Below, in pieces: positions 1 to 10,781 of a stretch of DNA of 64,000 nt (its first letter is position 1; every line of letters starts with the position of its first letter). Source of the stretch: Entomomonas moraniae. Lineage in GTDB: Bacteria; Pseudomonadota; Gammaproteobacteria; Pseudomonadales; Pseudomonadaceae. The translations under genes and the position numbers were made by a program. The notes under the pieces are model-generated. The model ran no database searches. It worked only from the letters and a program-made list of their open reading frames with translations, and was not told the origin of the DNA. Where the stretch lies: positions 1,116,001 through 1,180,000 of the forward strand of contig NZ_CP029822.1 of assembly GCF_003991975.1 (NCBI RefSeq), in the 5' to 3' direction.

Positions 1-455
1 TACAAGGTCGCGTATTTGCCTATGCTGATGCGCAACGCTATCGTGTTGGCACTAACTATCAGCAACTGCCTGTTAATGCGCCTAAATGCCCTTATCACAA
101 CTATCAACGTGATGGTTCAATGCGTTTTGATGGCAACAACGGTGGTGCTCCAAATTATGAACCTAATAGCTTTGATGATGCGCCAAAACAAACTAACTTA
201 AAAGATCCAGCATTCCCTCAAGCCGGATCAGGTCCCGAGTATCAATACGATCATCGTGAAGATGGCGAGTATTATAGCCAAGCAGGTGCATTATTTAGAT
301 TGATGAATCCTGAGCAAAAAGCACTGTTAATTGATAATATTGTGGGTTCAATGAAAGGTATCGATGAAGCAATACAACGTCGGCAAATCGAACACTTTAC
401 AAAAGCTGACCCTGCTTATGGGGAAGGTGTTAAAAAAGGCTTAGGTCTTAAATAG
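1..455 (+). CDS. Catalase, C-terminal part (5' end outside window)
   Basis: The open frame already runs at base 3 and ends at the TAA at 453-455, so only about the last 150 residues are present. The first visible residues contain R-V-F-A-Y-A-D, the haem-ligand tyrosine region of monofunctional haem catalases. Next come [11 protein letters not shown], a [10 protein letters not shown] motif and a C-terminal LFRLM segment, all typical of small-subunit (clade 3) catalases. The enzyme disproportionates H2O2 to water and O2. Without the N-terminus I cannot tell a cytoplasmic KatA-like from an exported KatB-like form, so I give no symbol. A hairpin follows at 470-502. Confidence 0.93.
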   Translation, partial: QGRVFAYADAQRYRVGTNYQQLPVNAPKCPYHNYQRDGSMRFDGNNGGAPNYEPNSFDDAPKQTNLKDPAFPQAGSGPEYQYDHREDGEYYSQAGALFRLMNPEQKALLIDNIVGSMKGIDEAIQRRQIEHFTKADPAYGEGVKKGLGLK

Positions 456-469
456 TTTGCCTAACCTAG

Positions 470-502
470 GTAAAGCTTGGGCTTTAAAAGCTCAAGCTTT
501 AC
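470..502. terminator. Hairpin between convergent catalase and fcl genes
   Basis: The arms GTAAAGCTTGGGC and GCTCAAGCTTTAC pair with one mismatch around a short AT loop. The site lies 14 bases after the catalase stop and 35 bases before the fcl stop on the other strand. The T-run is weak, so termination is inferred. Confidence 0.55.
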
Positions 503-536
503 TTTCAACAACTCTACTTTTTTAATTATTAAACTT

Positions 537-1508
537 TTAAGTACGCGCTTTTTGATGATTTTCTAGAAACCATTGATATGCATTATTAAGCCCTGTTTCT
601 AAATCAATACCTGATTGCCATCCCATTGCTTCTAAACGAGAAACATCAAGTAATTTTCTAGGTGTACCATCGGGTTTGCTGTTATCAAATACTAACTTTC
701 CACTAAACCCTGTTATCTTTGCGATTAATTTAGCTAGTTCTTTAATGGAACAATCTTTACCAGTACCAATATTGATATGCGATAGCATAGGTTGCGTATA
801 GCGTTGATAGCTTGACATTTCGAGCTCCATCACATGCACACAAGCAGAAGCCATATCATCAACATACATAAACTCACGTAAAGGCGCTCCTGTTCCCCAA
901 ATCACAACTTCATCTTGCTTATTTTCTACCGCTTCATGGAAACGTCTTAACAGTGCGGGAACAACATGGCTATTTTCTGTATGGAAATTATCATGAGGGC
1001 CGTATAAATTAGTCGGCATCACGCTACGGTAATCGCGCCCAAATTGCCGATTATAGCTTTCACACAACTTAATACCCGCTATCTTAGCAATTGCATAAGG
1101 CTCATTTGTAGGCTCTAATTGCCCCGTTAACAACGAGTCTTCTCTTATTGGTTGTTCTGCTAAACGGGGATAGATACAAGAGGAACCTAAAAACAATAAT
1201 TTATTAATATCAGCCTTATGCGCTTCATGAATCACATTTGCTTCTATCATTAAATTCTCATGAATAAACTCTGCGGGGTAAGTATTATTCGCCAGTATTC
1301 CCCCGACTTTTGCAGCCGCCAAATAAATCTGTTGTATTTTATTTTGTTCAAAAAACTGATGGACTGCCTGTTGGTCTAATAAATTTAACTCTTTACGTGA
1401 GCGGGTAATAATATTGGTATAGCCGATTGCTTTTAAACGGCGAACAATGGCTGATCCAACCATTCCTCGGTGACCCGCAACAAAAATTGCTTGATCTAAT
1501 GCATTCAT
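537..1508 (-). CDS. fcl: GDP-L-fucose synthase
   Basis: The 323-residue product is an extended short-chain dehydrogenase. It has an N-terminal Rossmann motif ([13 protein letters not shown], about residues 12-24), a GSSCIYP segment and the catalytic YAIAKIAG motif (Y-x-x-x-K, about residue 138). It converts GDP-4-keto-6-deoxy-D-mannose to GDP-L-fucose with NADPH, by epimerisation then reduction. It starts 6 bases after the gmd stop, so the two are co-transcribed. GDP-L-fucose would feed fucosylated surface glycan, but no glycosyltransferase or O-antigen gene is visible nearby. Confidence 0.95.
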   Translation of the reverse strand: MNALDQAIFVAGHRGMVGSAIVRRLKAIGYTNIITRSRKELNLLDQQAVHQFFEQNKIQQIYLAAAKVGGILANNTYPAEFIHENLMIEANVIHEAHKADINKLLFLGSSCIYPRLAEQPIREDSLLTGQLEPTNEPYAIAKIAGIKLCESYNRQFGRDYRSVMPTNLYGPHDNFHTENSHVVPALLRRFHEAVENKQDEVVIWGTGAPLREFMYVDDMASACVHVMELEMSSYQRYTQPMLSHINIGTGKDCSIKELAKLIAKITGFSGKLVFDNSKPDGTPRKLLDVSRLEAMGWQSGIDLETGLNNAYQWFLENHQKART

Positions 1509-1514
1509 AACACC

Positions 1515-2636
1515 TTAATCCTCTAAACTCATCGGTGGCTTATAGCCATATTGTTTTAATAGGGCATGTTGTTTTGCAATGGATAAATCCTCTTTAACCA
1601 TTTCATGACACATGTCCTGAACAGTAATTTCTGGTATCCAACCCAGTTTTTGTTTAGCCTTGGCAGGATCGCCTAACAGCGTTTCCACTTCGGTTGGGCG
1701 GAAATAACGTGGGTCAACACGAACAATTACGTCCCCCACACTCAACGCAGCTGCATTCTCTCCGTCAATAGCTGTGACTATGCCCTGCTCTCCAATTCCT
1801 TCGCCTTCAAATTTTAACGTAATACCTAGCGCTTGAGCAGACCAACTGACAAAATCACGCACAGAATATTGTATACCTGTGGCAATCACATAATCTTCTG
1901 GTTTGTCTTGCTGTAGCATTAACCATTGCATGCGGACATAATCTTTGGCATGTCCCCAGTCCCGCAATGCATTCATATTCCCAAGATACAAGCACTTATC
2001 TAACCCTTGCGCAATATAAGCTAAACCTCGGGTAATTTTACGGGTGACGAAAGTTTCACCGCGGCGTGGAGACTCATGATTGAATAAAATACCATTGCAC
2101 GCATACATACCATAAGCTTCGCGATAATTTACGGTGATCCAATAGGCATATAGTTTTGCAGCCGCATAGGGTGAACGTGGATAAAAAGGCGTAGTTTCTT
2201 TTTGTGGCGTTTCTTGAACTAAACCAAATAACTCTGACGTAGAGGCTTGATAAAAACGTGTTTTTTTCTCTAGTCCTAATAACCGAATGGCCTCTAATAA
2301 GCGTAGTGTACCCAAGCCATCCACATCAGCGGTGTATTCTGGAGACTCAAAGCTCACGGCCACATGAGATTGTGCACCTAAATTATAAATCTCATCAGGT
2401 TGTACTTGTTGAATAATGCGGGTTAAATTAGAGGTATCTGTTAAATCACCATAGTGCAAGATAAATTGTTTATTTTCCACATGGGGGTCTTGATAAATAT
2501 GGTCTACACGCTGCGTGTTTAATGATGAAGCACGGCGTTTAATACCATGTACCTCATAGCCTTTTTCTAATAAAAACTCAGCAAGATAAGATCCATCTTG
2601 ACCTGTAATACCTGTAATCAGTGCTTTTTTAACCAT
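1515..2636 (-). CDS. gmd: GDP-mannose 4,6-dehydratase
   Basis: The 373-residue product has family-typical length. It opens with the Rossmann motif [10 protein letters not shown] (about residues 8-17). It carries the STSELFG and [15 protein letters not shown] motifs with the catalytic tyrosine and lysine, and the [15 protein letters not shown] substrate-binding block. It dehydrates GDP-D-mannose to GDP-4-keto-6-deoxymannose, the substrate of the adjacent fcl product. It is first in a two-gene unit and separated from upstream ppsA by a terminator, so a promoter should lie in the roughly 65-base gap. Confidence 0.96.
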   Translation of the reverse strand: MVKKALITGITGQDGSYLAEFLLEKGYEVHGIKRRASSLNTQRVDHIYQDPHVENKQFILHYGDLTDTSNLTRIIQQVQPDEIYNLGAQSHVAVSFESPEYTADVDGLGTLRLLEAIRLLGLEKKTRFYQASTSELFGLVQETPQKETTPFYPRSPYAAAKLYAYWITVNYREAYGMYACNGILFNHESPRRGETFVTRKITRGLAYIAQGLDKCLYLGNMNALRDWGHAKDYVRMQWLMLQQDKPEDYVIATGIQYSVRDFVSWSAQALGITLKFEGEGIGEQGIVTAIDGENAAALSVGDVIVRVDPRYFRPTEVETLLGDPAKAKQKLGWIPEITVQDMCHEMVKEDLSIAKQHALLKQYGYKPPMSLED

Positions 2637-2647
2637 TATACTTCTCG

Positions 2648-2684
2648 CAAAAAGCCCTTGATGATAACTCGATCAGCAAGGGCT
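2648..2684 (-). terminator. Rho-independent terminator of ppsA
   Basis: Read on the minus strand, AGCCCTTG pairs with CAAGGGCT (2677-2684 and 2653-2660) around a 16-base loop and is followed by TTTTTG. It lies just after the ppsA stop and before gmd. Confidence 0.8.
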
Positions 2685-2703
2685 CACTTAACTTACTCGA
2701 TAA

Positions 2704-5076
2704 TTATTGTTCGTCAGCTAAGAAAAACCATGTATCTAAAACAGTGTCTGGGTTTAATGATACACTAGAAATACCTTGATCCATAAGCCATTTAGCAAAA
2801 TCAGCATGGTCTGATGGCCCTTGCCCACAAATACCAATGTATTTATTGGCTTTATGACAAGCTTGAATCGCCATCGATAAGAGCTTCTTAATAGCAGGGT
2901 TACGTTCGTCAAACAAGTGTGCAATGACACCTGAGTCACGATCTAGCCCCAAACTCAATTGTGTCATATCGTTTGAACCAATTGAGAAACCATCAAAATA
3001 CTCTAAAAACTCATCGGCCATTAACGCATTAGAAGGTAGTTCACACATCATCACCACACGTAAACCATTTTCGCCACGTTTTAAGCCATAATCTGCTAAA
3101 ATATCAATCACTTGACGTGCTTCATCCACTGTACGTACAAATGGGATCATCAGCTCAACATTACTAAAGCCCATTTCCTCACGAACACGCTTCATGGCAC
3201 GACACTCTAACTCAAAACAATCTCTGAATGAGTCACTGATATAACGAGAAGCCCCTCTAAAACCAAGCATAGGGTTTTCTTCTTCTGGTTCATAAAGCTT
3301 TCCACCAACAAGATTAGCATACTCATTGGATTTAAAATCGGATAAACGTACAATCACTTTTTTAGGATAGAACGCCGCAGCGATAGTACTTACACCCTCA
3401 ACAAGACGATCAACGTAATAATCAACAGGGCTCTTATAACCTGCAATCCGTTTTTCTACAACCTCTTTAACATCAATCGGTAATGTATTGAAATTAAGCA
3501 ATGCTTTAGGATGTACACCAATCATACGGTTAATAATGAACTCTAAGCGAGCAAGCCCCACCCCTTCATTGGGCATCATACTAAAATCAAAAGCACGATC
3601 GGGGTTACCCACGTTCATCATAATTTTAAACTTTAACTGAGGCATTTGATCAACAGCACTTTTGCGCACATCAAAGTTTAATTTACCTTCGTAAATAAAT
3701 CCTGTATCCCCTTCAGAACAAGAAACGGTTACTTCTTGCCCATCTTTTAATAAACTCGTGGCATTACCACACCCCACTACGGCAGGAATACCTAATTCAC
3801 GTGCAATAATCGCCGCATGGCACGTACGACCACCGCGGTTGGTCACAATAGCACTCGCGCGCTTCATAACAGGTTCCCAATCTGGGTCAGTAATATCAGA
3901 GACTAATACATCACCCGGTTGCACCTTATCCATCTCTGTAATACTTTTGACGACACGAACCACACCTGATCCAATACGTTGGCCAATTGCGCGCCCTTCG
4001 ACCAATACATTACTCTTTTCTTTGATTAAATAGCGTTCGATAACACTCATGTTAGAACGACTTTTTACTGTTTCAGGGCGAGCTTGTACGATATAAAGCT
4101 TGCCATCATCACCATCTTTTGCCCATTCAATATCCATTGGGCGATCGTAATGTTTTTCAATAATCATGGCTTGTTTAGCCAACTCTGCCACTTCTGCATC
4201 CGTAATGGAGAAACGGTTACGGTCTTCAGGAATCACATCAACAGTTTTTACAGAACGCCCTGCTTTTGCTTCATCGCCATAAATCATTTTAATTGCTTTA
4301 CTACCAAGATTGCGGCGCAAAATAGCGGGCTTGCCTGCTTGTAAGGTGGGCTTATAAACATAAAACTCATCAGGGTTAACAGCGCCTTGTACAACCGTTT
4401 CGCCTAATCCATAAGCCGAGGTTACAAAAACGACATCCCTAAAACCTGATTCTGTATCGAGTGTAAACATGACACCCGCCGCCCCAGTTTCTGAACGAAC
4501 CATACGTTGTATACCTGCGGATAAGGCTACTAATTTATGGTCAAAACCTTGGTGAACACGGTAAGCAATAGCACGGTCATTAAATAAAGAAGCAAACACT
4601 TCTTTTACCGCATAAATCACGTTATCAACACCGCGAATATTTAAAAAGGTTTCTTGCTGCCCTGCAAAAGAGGCATCGGGCAAATCTTCAGCCGTTGCAG
4701 AAGAACGAACAGCCACAGCAATATCATGCCCTTGTGCTAGTTCAGAAAATGCTGCTCGAATATCTGCATCTAAACTAGCAGGCAATTCGGCATCCATAAT
4801 CCATTGTCTAATTTGATCACCTGCTTTCGCAAGTGCATTAACATCATCAACATTGAGCGTATCAAGTACATTATAGATACGATCATTTAAGCCACTTTTT
4901 TCAAGAAATTCTCTATATGCATCTGCCGTTGTCGCAAAACCACCCGGTACAGAAACCCCGGCATTGGCTAAGTGACTGATCATTTCACCTAAAGAGGCAT
5001 TTTTGCCTCCAACCTTCTCTACGTCGTGTACACCTACTTGATTTAAAGGTATTACGTACTTAGTATGTGTTGTCAA
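2704..5076 (-). CDS. ppsA: Phosphoenolpyruvate synthase
   Basis: The 790-residue product has full family length. The N-terminal ATP-grasp PEP/pyruvate-binding domain ([11 protein letters not shown] near residue 23, [21 protein letters not shown] near 123) is followed by the swivelling phosphohistidine domain. That domain carries [15 protein letters not shown], with the catalytic His near residue 420. A TIM-barrel PEP-binding domain follows and ends in the GQGPSDH block. The enzyme makes PEP from pyruvate and ATP for gluconeogenesis. The gene is divergent from ppsR, which encodes its inactivating/activating enzyme, across about 190 bases that must hold both promoters. Confidence 0.98.
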   Translation of the reverse strand: MTTHTKYVIPLNQVGVHDVEKVGGKNASLGEMISHLANAGVSVPGGFATTADAYREFLEKSGLNDRIYNVLDTLNVDDVNALAKAGDQIRQWIMDAELPASLDADIRAAFSELAQGHDIAVAVRSSATAEDLPDASFAGQQETFLNIRGVDNVIYAVKEVFASLFNDRAIAYRVHQGFDHKLVALSAGIQRMVRSETGAAGVMFTLDTESGFRDVVFVTSAYGLGETVVQGAVNPDEFYVYKPTLQAGKPAILRRNLGSKAIKMIYGDEAKAGRSVKTVDVIPEDRNRFSITDAEVAELAKQAMIIEKHYDRPMDIEWAKDGDDGKLYIVQARPETVKSRSNMSVIERYLIKEKSNVLVEGRAIGQRIGSGVVRVVKSITEMDKVQPGDVLVSDITDPDWEPVMKRASAIVTNRGGRTCHAAIIARELGIPAVVGCGNATSLLKDGQEVTVSCSEGDTGFIYEGKLNFDVRKSAVDQMPQLKFKIMMNVGNPDRAFDFSMMPNEGVGLARLEFIINRMIGVHPKALLNFNTLPIDVKEVVEKRIAGYKSPVDYYVDRLVEGVSTIAAAFYPKKVIVRLSDFKSNEYANLVGGKLYEPEEENPMLGFRGASRYISDSFRDCFELECRAMKRVREEMGFSNVELMIPFVRTVDEARQVIDILADYGLKRGENGLRVVMMCELPSNALMADEFLEYFDGFSIGSNDMTQLSLGLDRDSGVIAHLFDERNPAIKKLLSMAIQACHKANKYIGICGQGPSDHADFAKWLMDQGISSVSLNPDTVLDTWFFLADEQ

Positions 5077-5269
5077 GGCTATCTCTCCAATTTGCTGGCT
5101 GACAAAGCTTAAAAAACTGCTATCTGTAAAATTGAATTAATGGATGTAAAACAATAATACTTCATATCAATAAAATAACAAAAATTTTACCAATAAAAAG
5201 TATTCATATTACTATAGCAGACAAAAGCGCATTATTGTTTAAATCTAAATCACTTTTTAGGCCCACTTT

Positions 5270-6079
5270 ATGAAAAGAACTGTATTTTTTATCTCTGATG
5301 GAACGGGTATAACCGCTGAAGCCATAGGCCATAGCCTACTGTCTCAGTTCGATGGTATTGAGCTAAAGATGATAACTAAACCCTATATCAATTCCATCGA
5401 GAAAGCGCAATTAATTGTTGAGCAAATCAATCAAGCTGCAGAGCTTGATGGTGTAAGACCGCTCGTATTTGAGACAATTGTCAACCAAGAAGTCAGCCAA
5501 TCGTTAAAAAAGAGCAATGGCTTCTTTCTTAATATTTTCTCTACATTTTTATCATCACTCGCCACAGAGCTCAATACCAAAGCAACAGGCTCGGTAGGCA
5601 AAACCCACTCTATTTCCAACAACTATGTGGATCGTATTGATGCAATTAACTTCGCATTAGATAACGATGACGGATCGCGCACACGCTTTTATGACCGTGC
5701 GGACATTATTTTAGTGGGCGTCTCTCGAAGCGGTAAAACACCGAGTTGCCTGTATATGGCTATGCAATATGGCATAAGAGCAGCCAACTACCCCATCACA
5801 GACGAAGACTTAGAAGAAGGAAAGCTCCCTGCTCCACTTCGGGACTATAAACATAAACTGTTTGGTTTAACCATTGATGTCGACCGCCTTGTATCCATTC
5901 GCAATGAACGCCGCTCAAACAGTAAGTATGCAAGCTACGCACAATGTCAATTTGAAACCAAAGAAGTAGAAGCGTTGTTTCGACGAGAAAATATTCCCTC
6001 AGTTAACTCAACGTATTACTCTGTGGAAGAAATTGCAGCTAGAATCTTAGCCAGCCAAAATATTACTCGACGTTTTTAG
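5270..6079 (+). CDS. ppsR: PEP synthase regulatory protein (bifunctional kinase/pyrophosphorylase)
   Basis: The 269-residue DUF299-family product starts with the characteristic [15 protein letters not shown] segment and has a P-loop GVSRSGKTP near residue 150. By family knowledge it phosphorylates a threonine of PEP synthase with ADP to inactivate it, and reverses this with inorganic phosphate. The divergent position next to ppsA supports this partner. The TTTATG start is preceded by only a weak ribosome site. The next gene follows after 10 bases and is probably co-transcribed. Confidence 0.96.
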   Translation: MKRTVFFISDGTGITAEAIGHSLLSQFDGIELKMITKPYINSIEKAQLIVEQINQAAELDGVRPLVFETIVNQEVSQSLKKSNGFFLNIFSTFLSSLATELNTKATGSVGKTHSISNNYVDRIDAINFALDNDDGSRTRFYDRADIILVGVSRSGKTPSCLYMAMQYGIRAANYPITDEDLEEGKLPAPLRDYKHKLFGLTIDVDRLVSIRNERRSNSKYASYAQCQFETKEVEALFRRENIPSVNSTYYSVEEIAARILASQNITRRF

Positions 6080-6089
6080 GAGCTTTGCC

Positions 6090-6644
6090 ATGCGCTGTCC
6101 CAATTGCAAACAAGGTGAGTTAAAATACGCTCAACTAGAAGAAAACCTCCCCTGTCAAACTTGCACAAACTGTGGTGGTCACTGGTTATTATTAGTCGAC
6201 TATTTAAGTTGGCAAAGTGCCAACCGATCAAAAAAACTTGAGGCACCATCAATAATTATTAACGAATCAGAAGATACAACAAAGGCGCTAATTTGCCCTG
6301 TTTCGGGTAAATTGATGACTAAATACCGTATTTCTAGTAAAACAGACCATAAGGTTGACTTAAGCAGCAGTGTTAACGCCATTTGGCTTGATAAAGAAGA
6401 ATGGAATCTTTTAAAACAAGAGGGGCTCACCCTTCAACTAAACCACATTTTCACAGAGCCTTACCAAAAAAATATTCGTGAAGAGCTTGCATCAAAAAGC
6501 TTTGAGCGCGTTTACCAACAACAATTTGGTGAGGAAAGCTATTCCAAAATTAAAGCGTTTAAAGAATGGTTAGATACTCAAGACAAGCGCGCAGAAATAC
6601 TCGCTTATTTAATTGCTGACAATCCTTACGATCGCGTTCGTTAG
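6090..6644 (+). CDS. Zinc-ribbon (TFIIB-type) domain protein
   Basis: The 184-residue product has an N-terminal zinc ribbon, CPNC at residues 3-6 and C-T-N-C-G-G-H-W near residues 25-32, the zf-TFIIB signature. A second, weaker motif (CPVSGKLM) lies near residue 70, and the C-terminal half is mostly helical. AGGAG lies ahead of the ATG, and the gene follows ppsR by 10 bases. The function is unknown; a zinc-dependent structural or nucleic-acid role is only a guess from the fold. Confidence 0.8.
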   Translation: MRCPNCKQGELKYAQLEENLPCQTCTNCGGHWLLLVDYLSWQSANRSKKLEAPSIIINESEDTTKALICPVSGKLMTKYRISSKTDHKVDLSSSVNAIWLDKEEWNLLKQEGLTLQLNHIFTEPYQKNIREELASKSFERVYQQQFGEESYSKIKAFKEWLDTQDKRAEILAYLIADNPYDRVR

Positions 6645-6663
6645 TTTTTTCAAAAACCACTAG

Positions 6664-6686
6664 ACCACCTGTTATTAACAGGTGGT
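6664..6686. terminator. Palindromic hairpin between convergent genes
   Basis: ACCACCTGTTA and TAACAGGTGGT are perfect 11-base arms around one central base. The site lies between the stops of the zinc-ribbon gene (6644) and pyrF (6730). On the minus strand it is followed about 8 bases later by GTTTTTG, so it fits best as the pyrF terminator. Confidence 0.6.
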
Positions 6687-6729
6687 GATACTAATATTTG
6701 CACTACTTTACTGCTTTACTAGTAGTACC

Positions 6730-7422
6730 TCAGGCAAGACTTGCCAAAATACTTTCAAGCGCTTGTTCTGGATTTTCTGACTTGGTAATAGGACGACCAA
6801 TCACCAAATAATCAGAACCATCTGCAATTGCTTGTGCTGGTGTCACAATACGCTGCTGATCATCTTTACTGGAGCCCTCAGGTCTAATTCCAGGTGTTAC
6901 CAGCTTTAAATGAGGGAAGTTTAATTTTAACGACTTTGCTTCTTGTGCAGAACTTACCAATCCATCAAGCCCTGCTTCTGCTGCTAACTGAGCTAAACTT
7001 AACACTTGCTGCTCAGGAGATTTAGTAATACTTAACTGTTTTAAATCATCAATACCTAAACTAGTCAGCACCGTCACCCCAATTAAAAGTGTTTGGCTCT
7101 TTGTTTGGTCTAATACATTGCGGCAAGCTTGCATCATTGCCATACCACCCACGCAATGAATATCAACCATCCATACCCCCATCGAAGCTGCCACTTTAAC
7201 AGCCATCGCAGTGGTATTAGGAATATCGTGAAACTTTAAATCTAAAAAAACATCAAAACCTAACTTCTGAAGCTCATCAATAATCATCGGACCACAAACA
7301 GTAAAAAGCTCTTTCCCTACTTTGACACGACATTTTGTTGGATCTAACTGCTTAGCTAAATTAAGCGCATCAGCAACGATTGGAAAATCTAAAGCAACAA
7401 TAACAGGAGAAGTACAAGGCAT
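6730..7422 (-). CDS. pyrF: Orotidine 5'-phosphate decarboxylase
   Basis: The 230-residue product has normal family length. It has the VALDFP start, the catalytic [10 protein letters not shown] block (Lys/Asp tetrad, about residues 60-69) and the phosphate-binding VIGRPIT near the C-terminus. It catalyses OMP to UMP, the last step of de novo pyrimidine synthesis. It is a single-gene unit on the minus strand, flanked by plus-strand genes. Confidence 0.97.
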   Translation of the reverse strand: MPCTSPVIVALDFPIVADALNLAKQLDPTKCRVKVGKELFTVCGPMIIDELQKLGFDVFLDLKFHDIPNTTAMAVKVAASMGVWMVDIHCVGGMAMMQACRNVLDQTKSQTLLIGVTVLTSLGIDDLKQLSITKSPEQQVLSLAQLAAEAGLDGLVSSAQEAKSLKLNFPHLKLVTPGIRPEGSSKDDQQRIVTPAQAIADGSDYLVIGRPITKSENPEQALESILASLA

Positions 7423-7570
7423 GTAGGAAGTTCCTTTAATCAGTAAGTATTAACTGAGATATGACTATTTTAAGCATAACAAAGATTTTTCAGCGTGAAA
7501 AGCTTATTGCATTTTATCAAATATATTCCCCATAATACGACTTTTCTATAACTTACTTGAATAATTTATT

Positions 7571-8422
7571 ATGCGCTGGAAAAATCGTCGCGAAAGCGAT
7601 AACATTGAAGACCGTCGTACAAACCAATCTATGTCCTCATCGGGTATTAATCTACCCTCTGGAAAGCTTGGCATTGCCACCATCGTTATTGTGCTTGTAG
7701 CAGGTTATTATGGTGTGGATCTTACACCATTAATTACAGGACAATCATCCCCTGTGTCATCCACACAGCAACCTGTTAATAGCACTCATGATAATGAGAT
7801 GGCCAAGTTCACCAGTGTTGTGTTAGCAACAACTGAAGACACATGGTCAACCATATTTTCACAAATGGGAAAACGTTACCAAGAACCTAAATTAGTGCTT
7901 TATCGTGGAGCAACCCGTACCGCTTGTGGTACAGGTCAGTCTGTTATGGGGCCTTTTTACTGTCCCGCCGATAGCACCGTTTATATTGACCTCTCTTTTT
8001 ATGAGGAAATGAAAAATCGCTTTGGTGCAGGTGGAGATTTTGCGCAAGGCTATGTCATAGCCCATGAAGTTGGCCATCATGTTCAACACCTACTAGGGAT
8101 TACAGATAAACTTAGAACTTTGCAACAAGGAAGAAGCCAAGTAGAGCAAAATAAACTGTCTGTTAAACTTGAGTTACAGGCAGACTGCTTAGCCGGTGTT
8201 TGGGGGCATTATATGGATAATGAAAAAATTCTTGACCCCAATGATTTAGAAGAAGCGCTAAATGCTGCCATGGCAATTGGTGATGATCGCCTACAAAAAC
8301 AAGCCCAAGGACGTGTAGTACCTGATAGTTTTACACATGGAACATCTAAACAACGCTACACATGGTTTAAAACAGGTTTTGATAGCGGCAAAATTAGCCA
8401 GTGTAATACGTTTAATAATTAA
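7571..8422 (+). CDS. ypfJ: YpfJ-type neutral zinc metallopeptidase
   Basis: The 283-residue product begins [16 protein letters not shown], typical of this family. One membrane segment lies at about residues 34-52, then a linker, then the peptidase domain with the zinc motif HEVGHHVQH at about residue 165. A C-G-T-G motif (about 117) and FYCP (about 128) are also family marks. It is probably anchored in the inner membrane with the protease domain outside. The substrate is unknown. The ATG lies directly after an AT-rich stretch with little visible ribosome site, so the start rests on conservation. Confidence 0.9.
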   Translation: MRWKNRRESDNIEDRRTNQSMSSSGINLPSGKLGIATIVIVLVAGYYGVDLTPLITGQSSPVSSTQQPVNSTHDNEMAKFTSVVLATTEDTWSTIFSQMGKRYQEPKLVLYRGATRTACGTGQSVMGPFYCPADSTVYIDLSFYEEMKNRFGAGGDFAQGYVIAHEVGHHVQHLLGITDKLRTLQQGRSQVEQNKLSVKLELQADCLAGVWGHYMDNEKILDPNDLEEALNAAMAIGDDRLQKQAQGRVVPDSFTHGTSKQRYTWFKTGFDSGKISQCNTFNN

Positions 8423-8423
8423 T

Positions 8424-8463
8424 AAAAAAAGCAAGTGGCATATTAAGTGCCACTTGCTCTCTT
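8424..8463. terminator. Bidirectional terminator between ypfJ and alcohol dehydrogenase
   Basis: AGCAAGTGGCA (8430-8440) pairs perfectly with TGCCACTTGCT (8448-8458) around a 7-base loop. A run of seven A precedes it and CTCTTTTA follows, so it can stop both converging transcripts. The U-run is best on the minus strand. Confidence 0.85.
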
Positions 8464-8481
8464 TTACTTTCCCTACAAGAG

Positions 8482-9537
8482 TTAACTCTTTTTAAGCGAT
8501 GCCATATCAATAACAAAACGATATTTCACATCACTTTTTAGCATACGTTTAAACGCATTATCAATATCTTGCATATTAATCATTTCAACATCGGCTGTAA
8601 TACCGTGCTTACCACAAAAATCGAGCATTTCTTGTGTTTCAGCTATTCCACCAATCACTGAGCCTGCCACAGTTTTTCTACCTAAAACAAGCGCGGCACT
8701 ATTAATGGTTGGTTGTAAATCACCTAAGAAACCAACCAAAACTAAAGTACCATTAATCGTCAAGGTGGTCACATAGGGATTGATATCATGCTCATAAGGT
8801 ACTGTATCAATAATTAAATCGAACTCACCTTTTGCGGCTGCCATTTGTTTTGCATCAGTAGAAAGAATAATTTTGTCTGCACCTAAATCTAATGCATCTT
8901 GCTCTTTACTTGGTGAGCGTGTAAACAATGTTACTTGCGCGCCTAACCCTTTAGCAAGCTTAATAGCCATATGTCCAAGCCCGCCAAGCCCAACCACAGC
9001 AACTCGGCTACCTTGTTTAACATTCCAATGACGCAAGGGTGACCACGTTGTAATACCAGCACATAACAACGGTGCGGCACTTTTTAGATCCAAACCTTGA
9101 GGGATTTTTAATACAAATTTCTCAGAAACAACAATTTTATCTGAATAACCGCCATAGGTAGGCATATGATCGTGACGATCAGCACCATTATAAGTTGGCG
9201 TCATCCCCTCATCACAGTATTGCTCTAGTCCCTGCTTACAGGGATTACAATGTTGGCAGGAATCAACCATACAGCCAACTCCAACATAGTCACCTTCTTT
9301 AAAGTGACTAACTGAATTACCTACACTTATCACTTTTCCGATAATTTCATGCCCTGGCACAACGGGGTATGTTGTATTCCAATCAGCATTGACATGATGT
9401 AAATCTGAATGACAAACACCACAATACAGAATATCAATTAAAACATCATCTGCACGTGGTTCACGTCGCTCAAAATGGTAAGGAGTTAGAGGTGCTTTAG
9501 CTCTCTCGGCCGCATAGCCTGAAACTTTAATAGTCAT
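8482..9537 (-). CDS. Zinc-dependent alcohol dehydrogenase (YahK/cinnamyl-alcohol type)
   Basis: The 351-residue medium-chain dehydrogenase has catalytic-zinc ligands in GVCHSD and GHEIIG (about residues 36-66). Four structural-zinc cysteines lie in the CMVDSCQHCNPCKQGLEQYC region, and the NADP-type Rossmann motif is VGLGGLGHMA (about 182). It resembles broad-range NADPH-dependent aldehyde reductases of the YahK/AdhC group. The substrate cannot be read from sequence. A LysR gene lies 168 bases upstream on the same strand and may control it. Confidence 0.88.
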   Translation of the reverse strand: MTIKVSGYAAERAKAPLTPYHFERREPRADDVLIDILYCGVCHSDLHHVNADWNTTYPVVPGHEIIGKVISVGNSVSHFKEGDYVGVGCMVDSCQHCNPCKQGLEQYCDEGMTPTYNGADRHDHMPTYGGYSDKIVVSEKFVLKIPQGLDLKSAAPLLCAGITTWSPLRHWNVKQGSRVAVVGLGGLGHMAIKLAKGLGAQVTLFTRSPSKEQDALDLGADKIILSTDAKQMAAAKGEFDLIIDTVPYEHDINPYVTTLTINGTLVLVGFLGDLQPTINSAALVLGRKTVAGSVIGGIAETQEMLDFCGKHGITADVEMINMQDIDNAFKRMLKSDVKYRFVIDMASLKKS

Positions 9538-9705
9538 TATGCTCTCCTGATAGATAATATCATGATCAAGTTTTTAGAAAAACTGCATCAATAAACGAAA
9601 TTTATCTAAGTAATCTAACAAAAATCAAGGTAATTGATTAGTCTGTATTTAATACTTAATGTTATGAATTACATTCATAAATAGGAAAATATAAAGATAA
9701 CGCAC

Positions 9706-10602
9706 TTAAGAAACCTTATGGCGTAATGCCTCAACAAGCAGTTTAAAGGCTTGTGACGTTTGCCTACGATTAGGGTAATATAAATAGTATCCCGAAAAAT
9801 AATTACACCAATCATCTAATACACTAACCAGTCGCCCCATTGCAATGTAAGGACGAACTAAATCTTCTGGCAAATAAGCTACCCCCAAACCTAGTAATGC
9901 CGCGTCTAGCCGTTGGGAGGTTAAATTGAATGTAAGCTGCCCTGTCACATTAATTTTTTGTTCATATCCATCTTTTTCAAACTCCCACGCATATATACTA
10001 TTATAAGTGGGTAGACGCAAATTGATACAAGTATGGTTAATTAAGTCATGAGGCACCTTAGGAATAGTATGTTCTTTAAAATAATCAGGTGTAGCCACAA
10101 CCGCCATTCTCAAATCAGGGCTAATCTTTACCCCTATCATATCTTTAGCGAGTAACTCACCTGTACGAACGCCAGCATCATATTGTTGTTTTACAATATC
10201 AATCATTCCATAATCGGTTGTAAGCTCTACTTTAATATCTGGATATTCTTTTAAGAAAGGGGTAAGTTTAGGCACAATAACCGTATTGACTGCATGCTCT
10301 GCACTACTGATACGAATAGTTCCCGCTGGCTTGTCTCTTAACTCACTTAATGCCAATAACTGAGATTGAATCTCAGTAAAATGAGGGCCAATATTTTTTA
10401 ATAATTGTTCACCTGCTTCTGTGAGGGAAACACTACGTGTTGTTCTTGTTAGTAAACGTATATTTAACCTTTCTTCAAGCCCTCGCATACTATGACTAAG
10501 CGCAGACTGAGAAACACCTAACTGCGCAGCTGCGCGCGTAAAACTACACTCTTTCGCTACCACTAAAAAAGATAATAAATCATTATAGTTTTCATGTTGC
10601 AT
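9706..10602 (-). CDS. LysR-family transcriptional regulator
   Basis: The 298-residue product has the N-terminal winged helix-turn-helix (FTRAAAQLGVSQSALSHSMRGLEE, in two parts, about residues 20-43) and a C-terminal periplasmic-binding-like effector domain. It resembles the subgroup that represses or activates neighbouring oxidoreductase genes. It is transcribed toward the alcohol dehydrogenase, its likeliest target. A gene on the other strand begins 180 bases upstream. Confidence 0.9.
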   Translation of the reverse strand: MQHENYNDLLSFLVVAKECSFTRAAAQLGVSQSALSHSMRGLEERLNIRLLTRTTRSVSLTEAGEQLLKNIGPHFTEIQSQLLALSELRDKPAGTIRISSAEHAVNTVIVPKLTPFLKEYPDIKVELTTDYGMIDIVKQQYDAGVRTGELLAKDMIGVKISPDLRMAVVATPDYFKEHTIPKVPHDLINHTCINLRLPTYNSIYAWEFEKDGYEQKINVTGQLTFNLTSQRLDAALLGLGVAYLPEDLVRPYIAMGRLVSVLDDWCNYFSGYYLYYPNRRQTSQAFKLLVEALRHKVS

Positions 10603-10781
10603 TAATGAGTTAACCTCATACGTTTTACTAATAATAAGATTGAGAACTGCTACAAAGACTAAAAATAATAAACAGATTTATATCACTGTTAAAGTACTTT
10701 CTTTATGATTGAGTGTATTTTAAGCGCATTTTATAGTAAAAATCTTGTATCATACGCGTAATTAACTTTTAGGTTTCTTTT

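Noticed and set aside
2754-4344. Several 60-90 residue frames opposite or within ppsA
   Set aside because: Out-of-frame shadows of a full-length conserved enzyme, with no ribosome site or family match.
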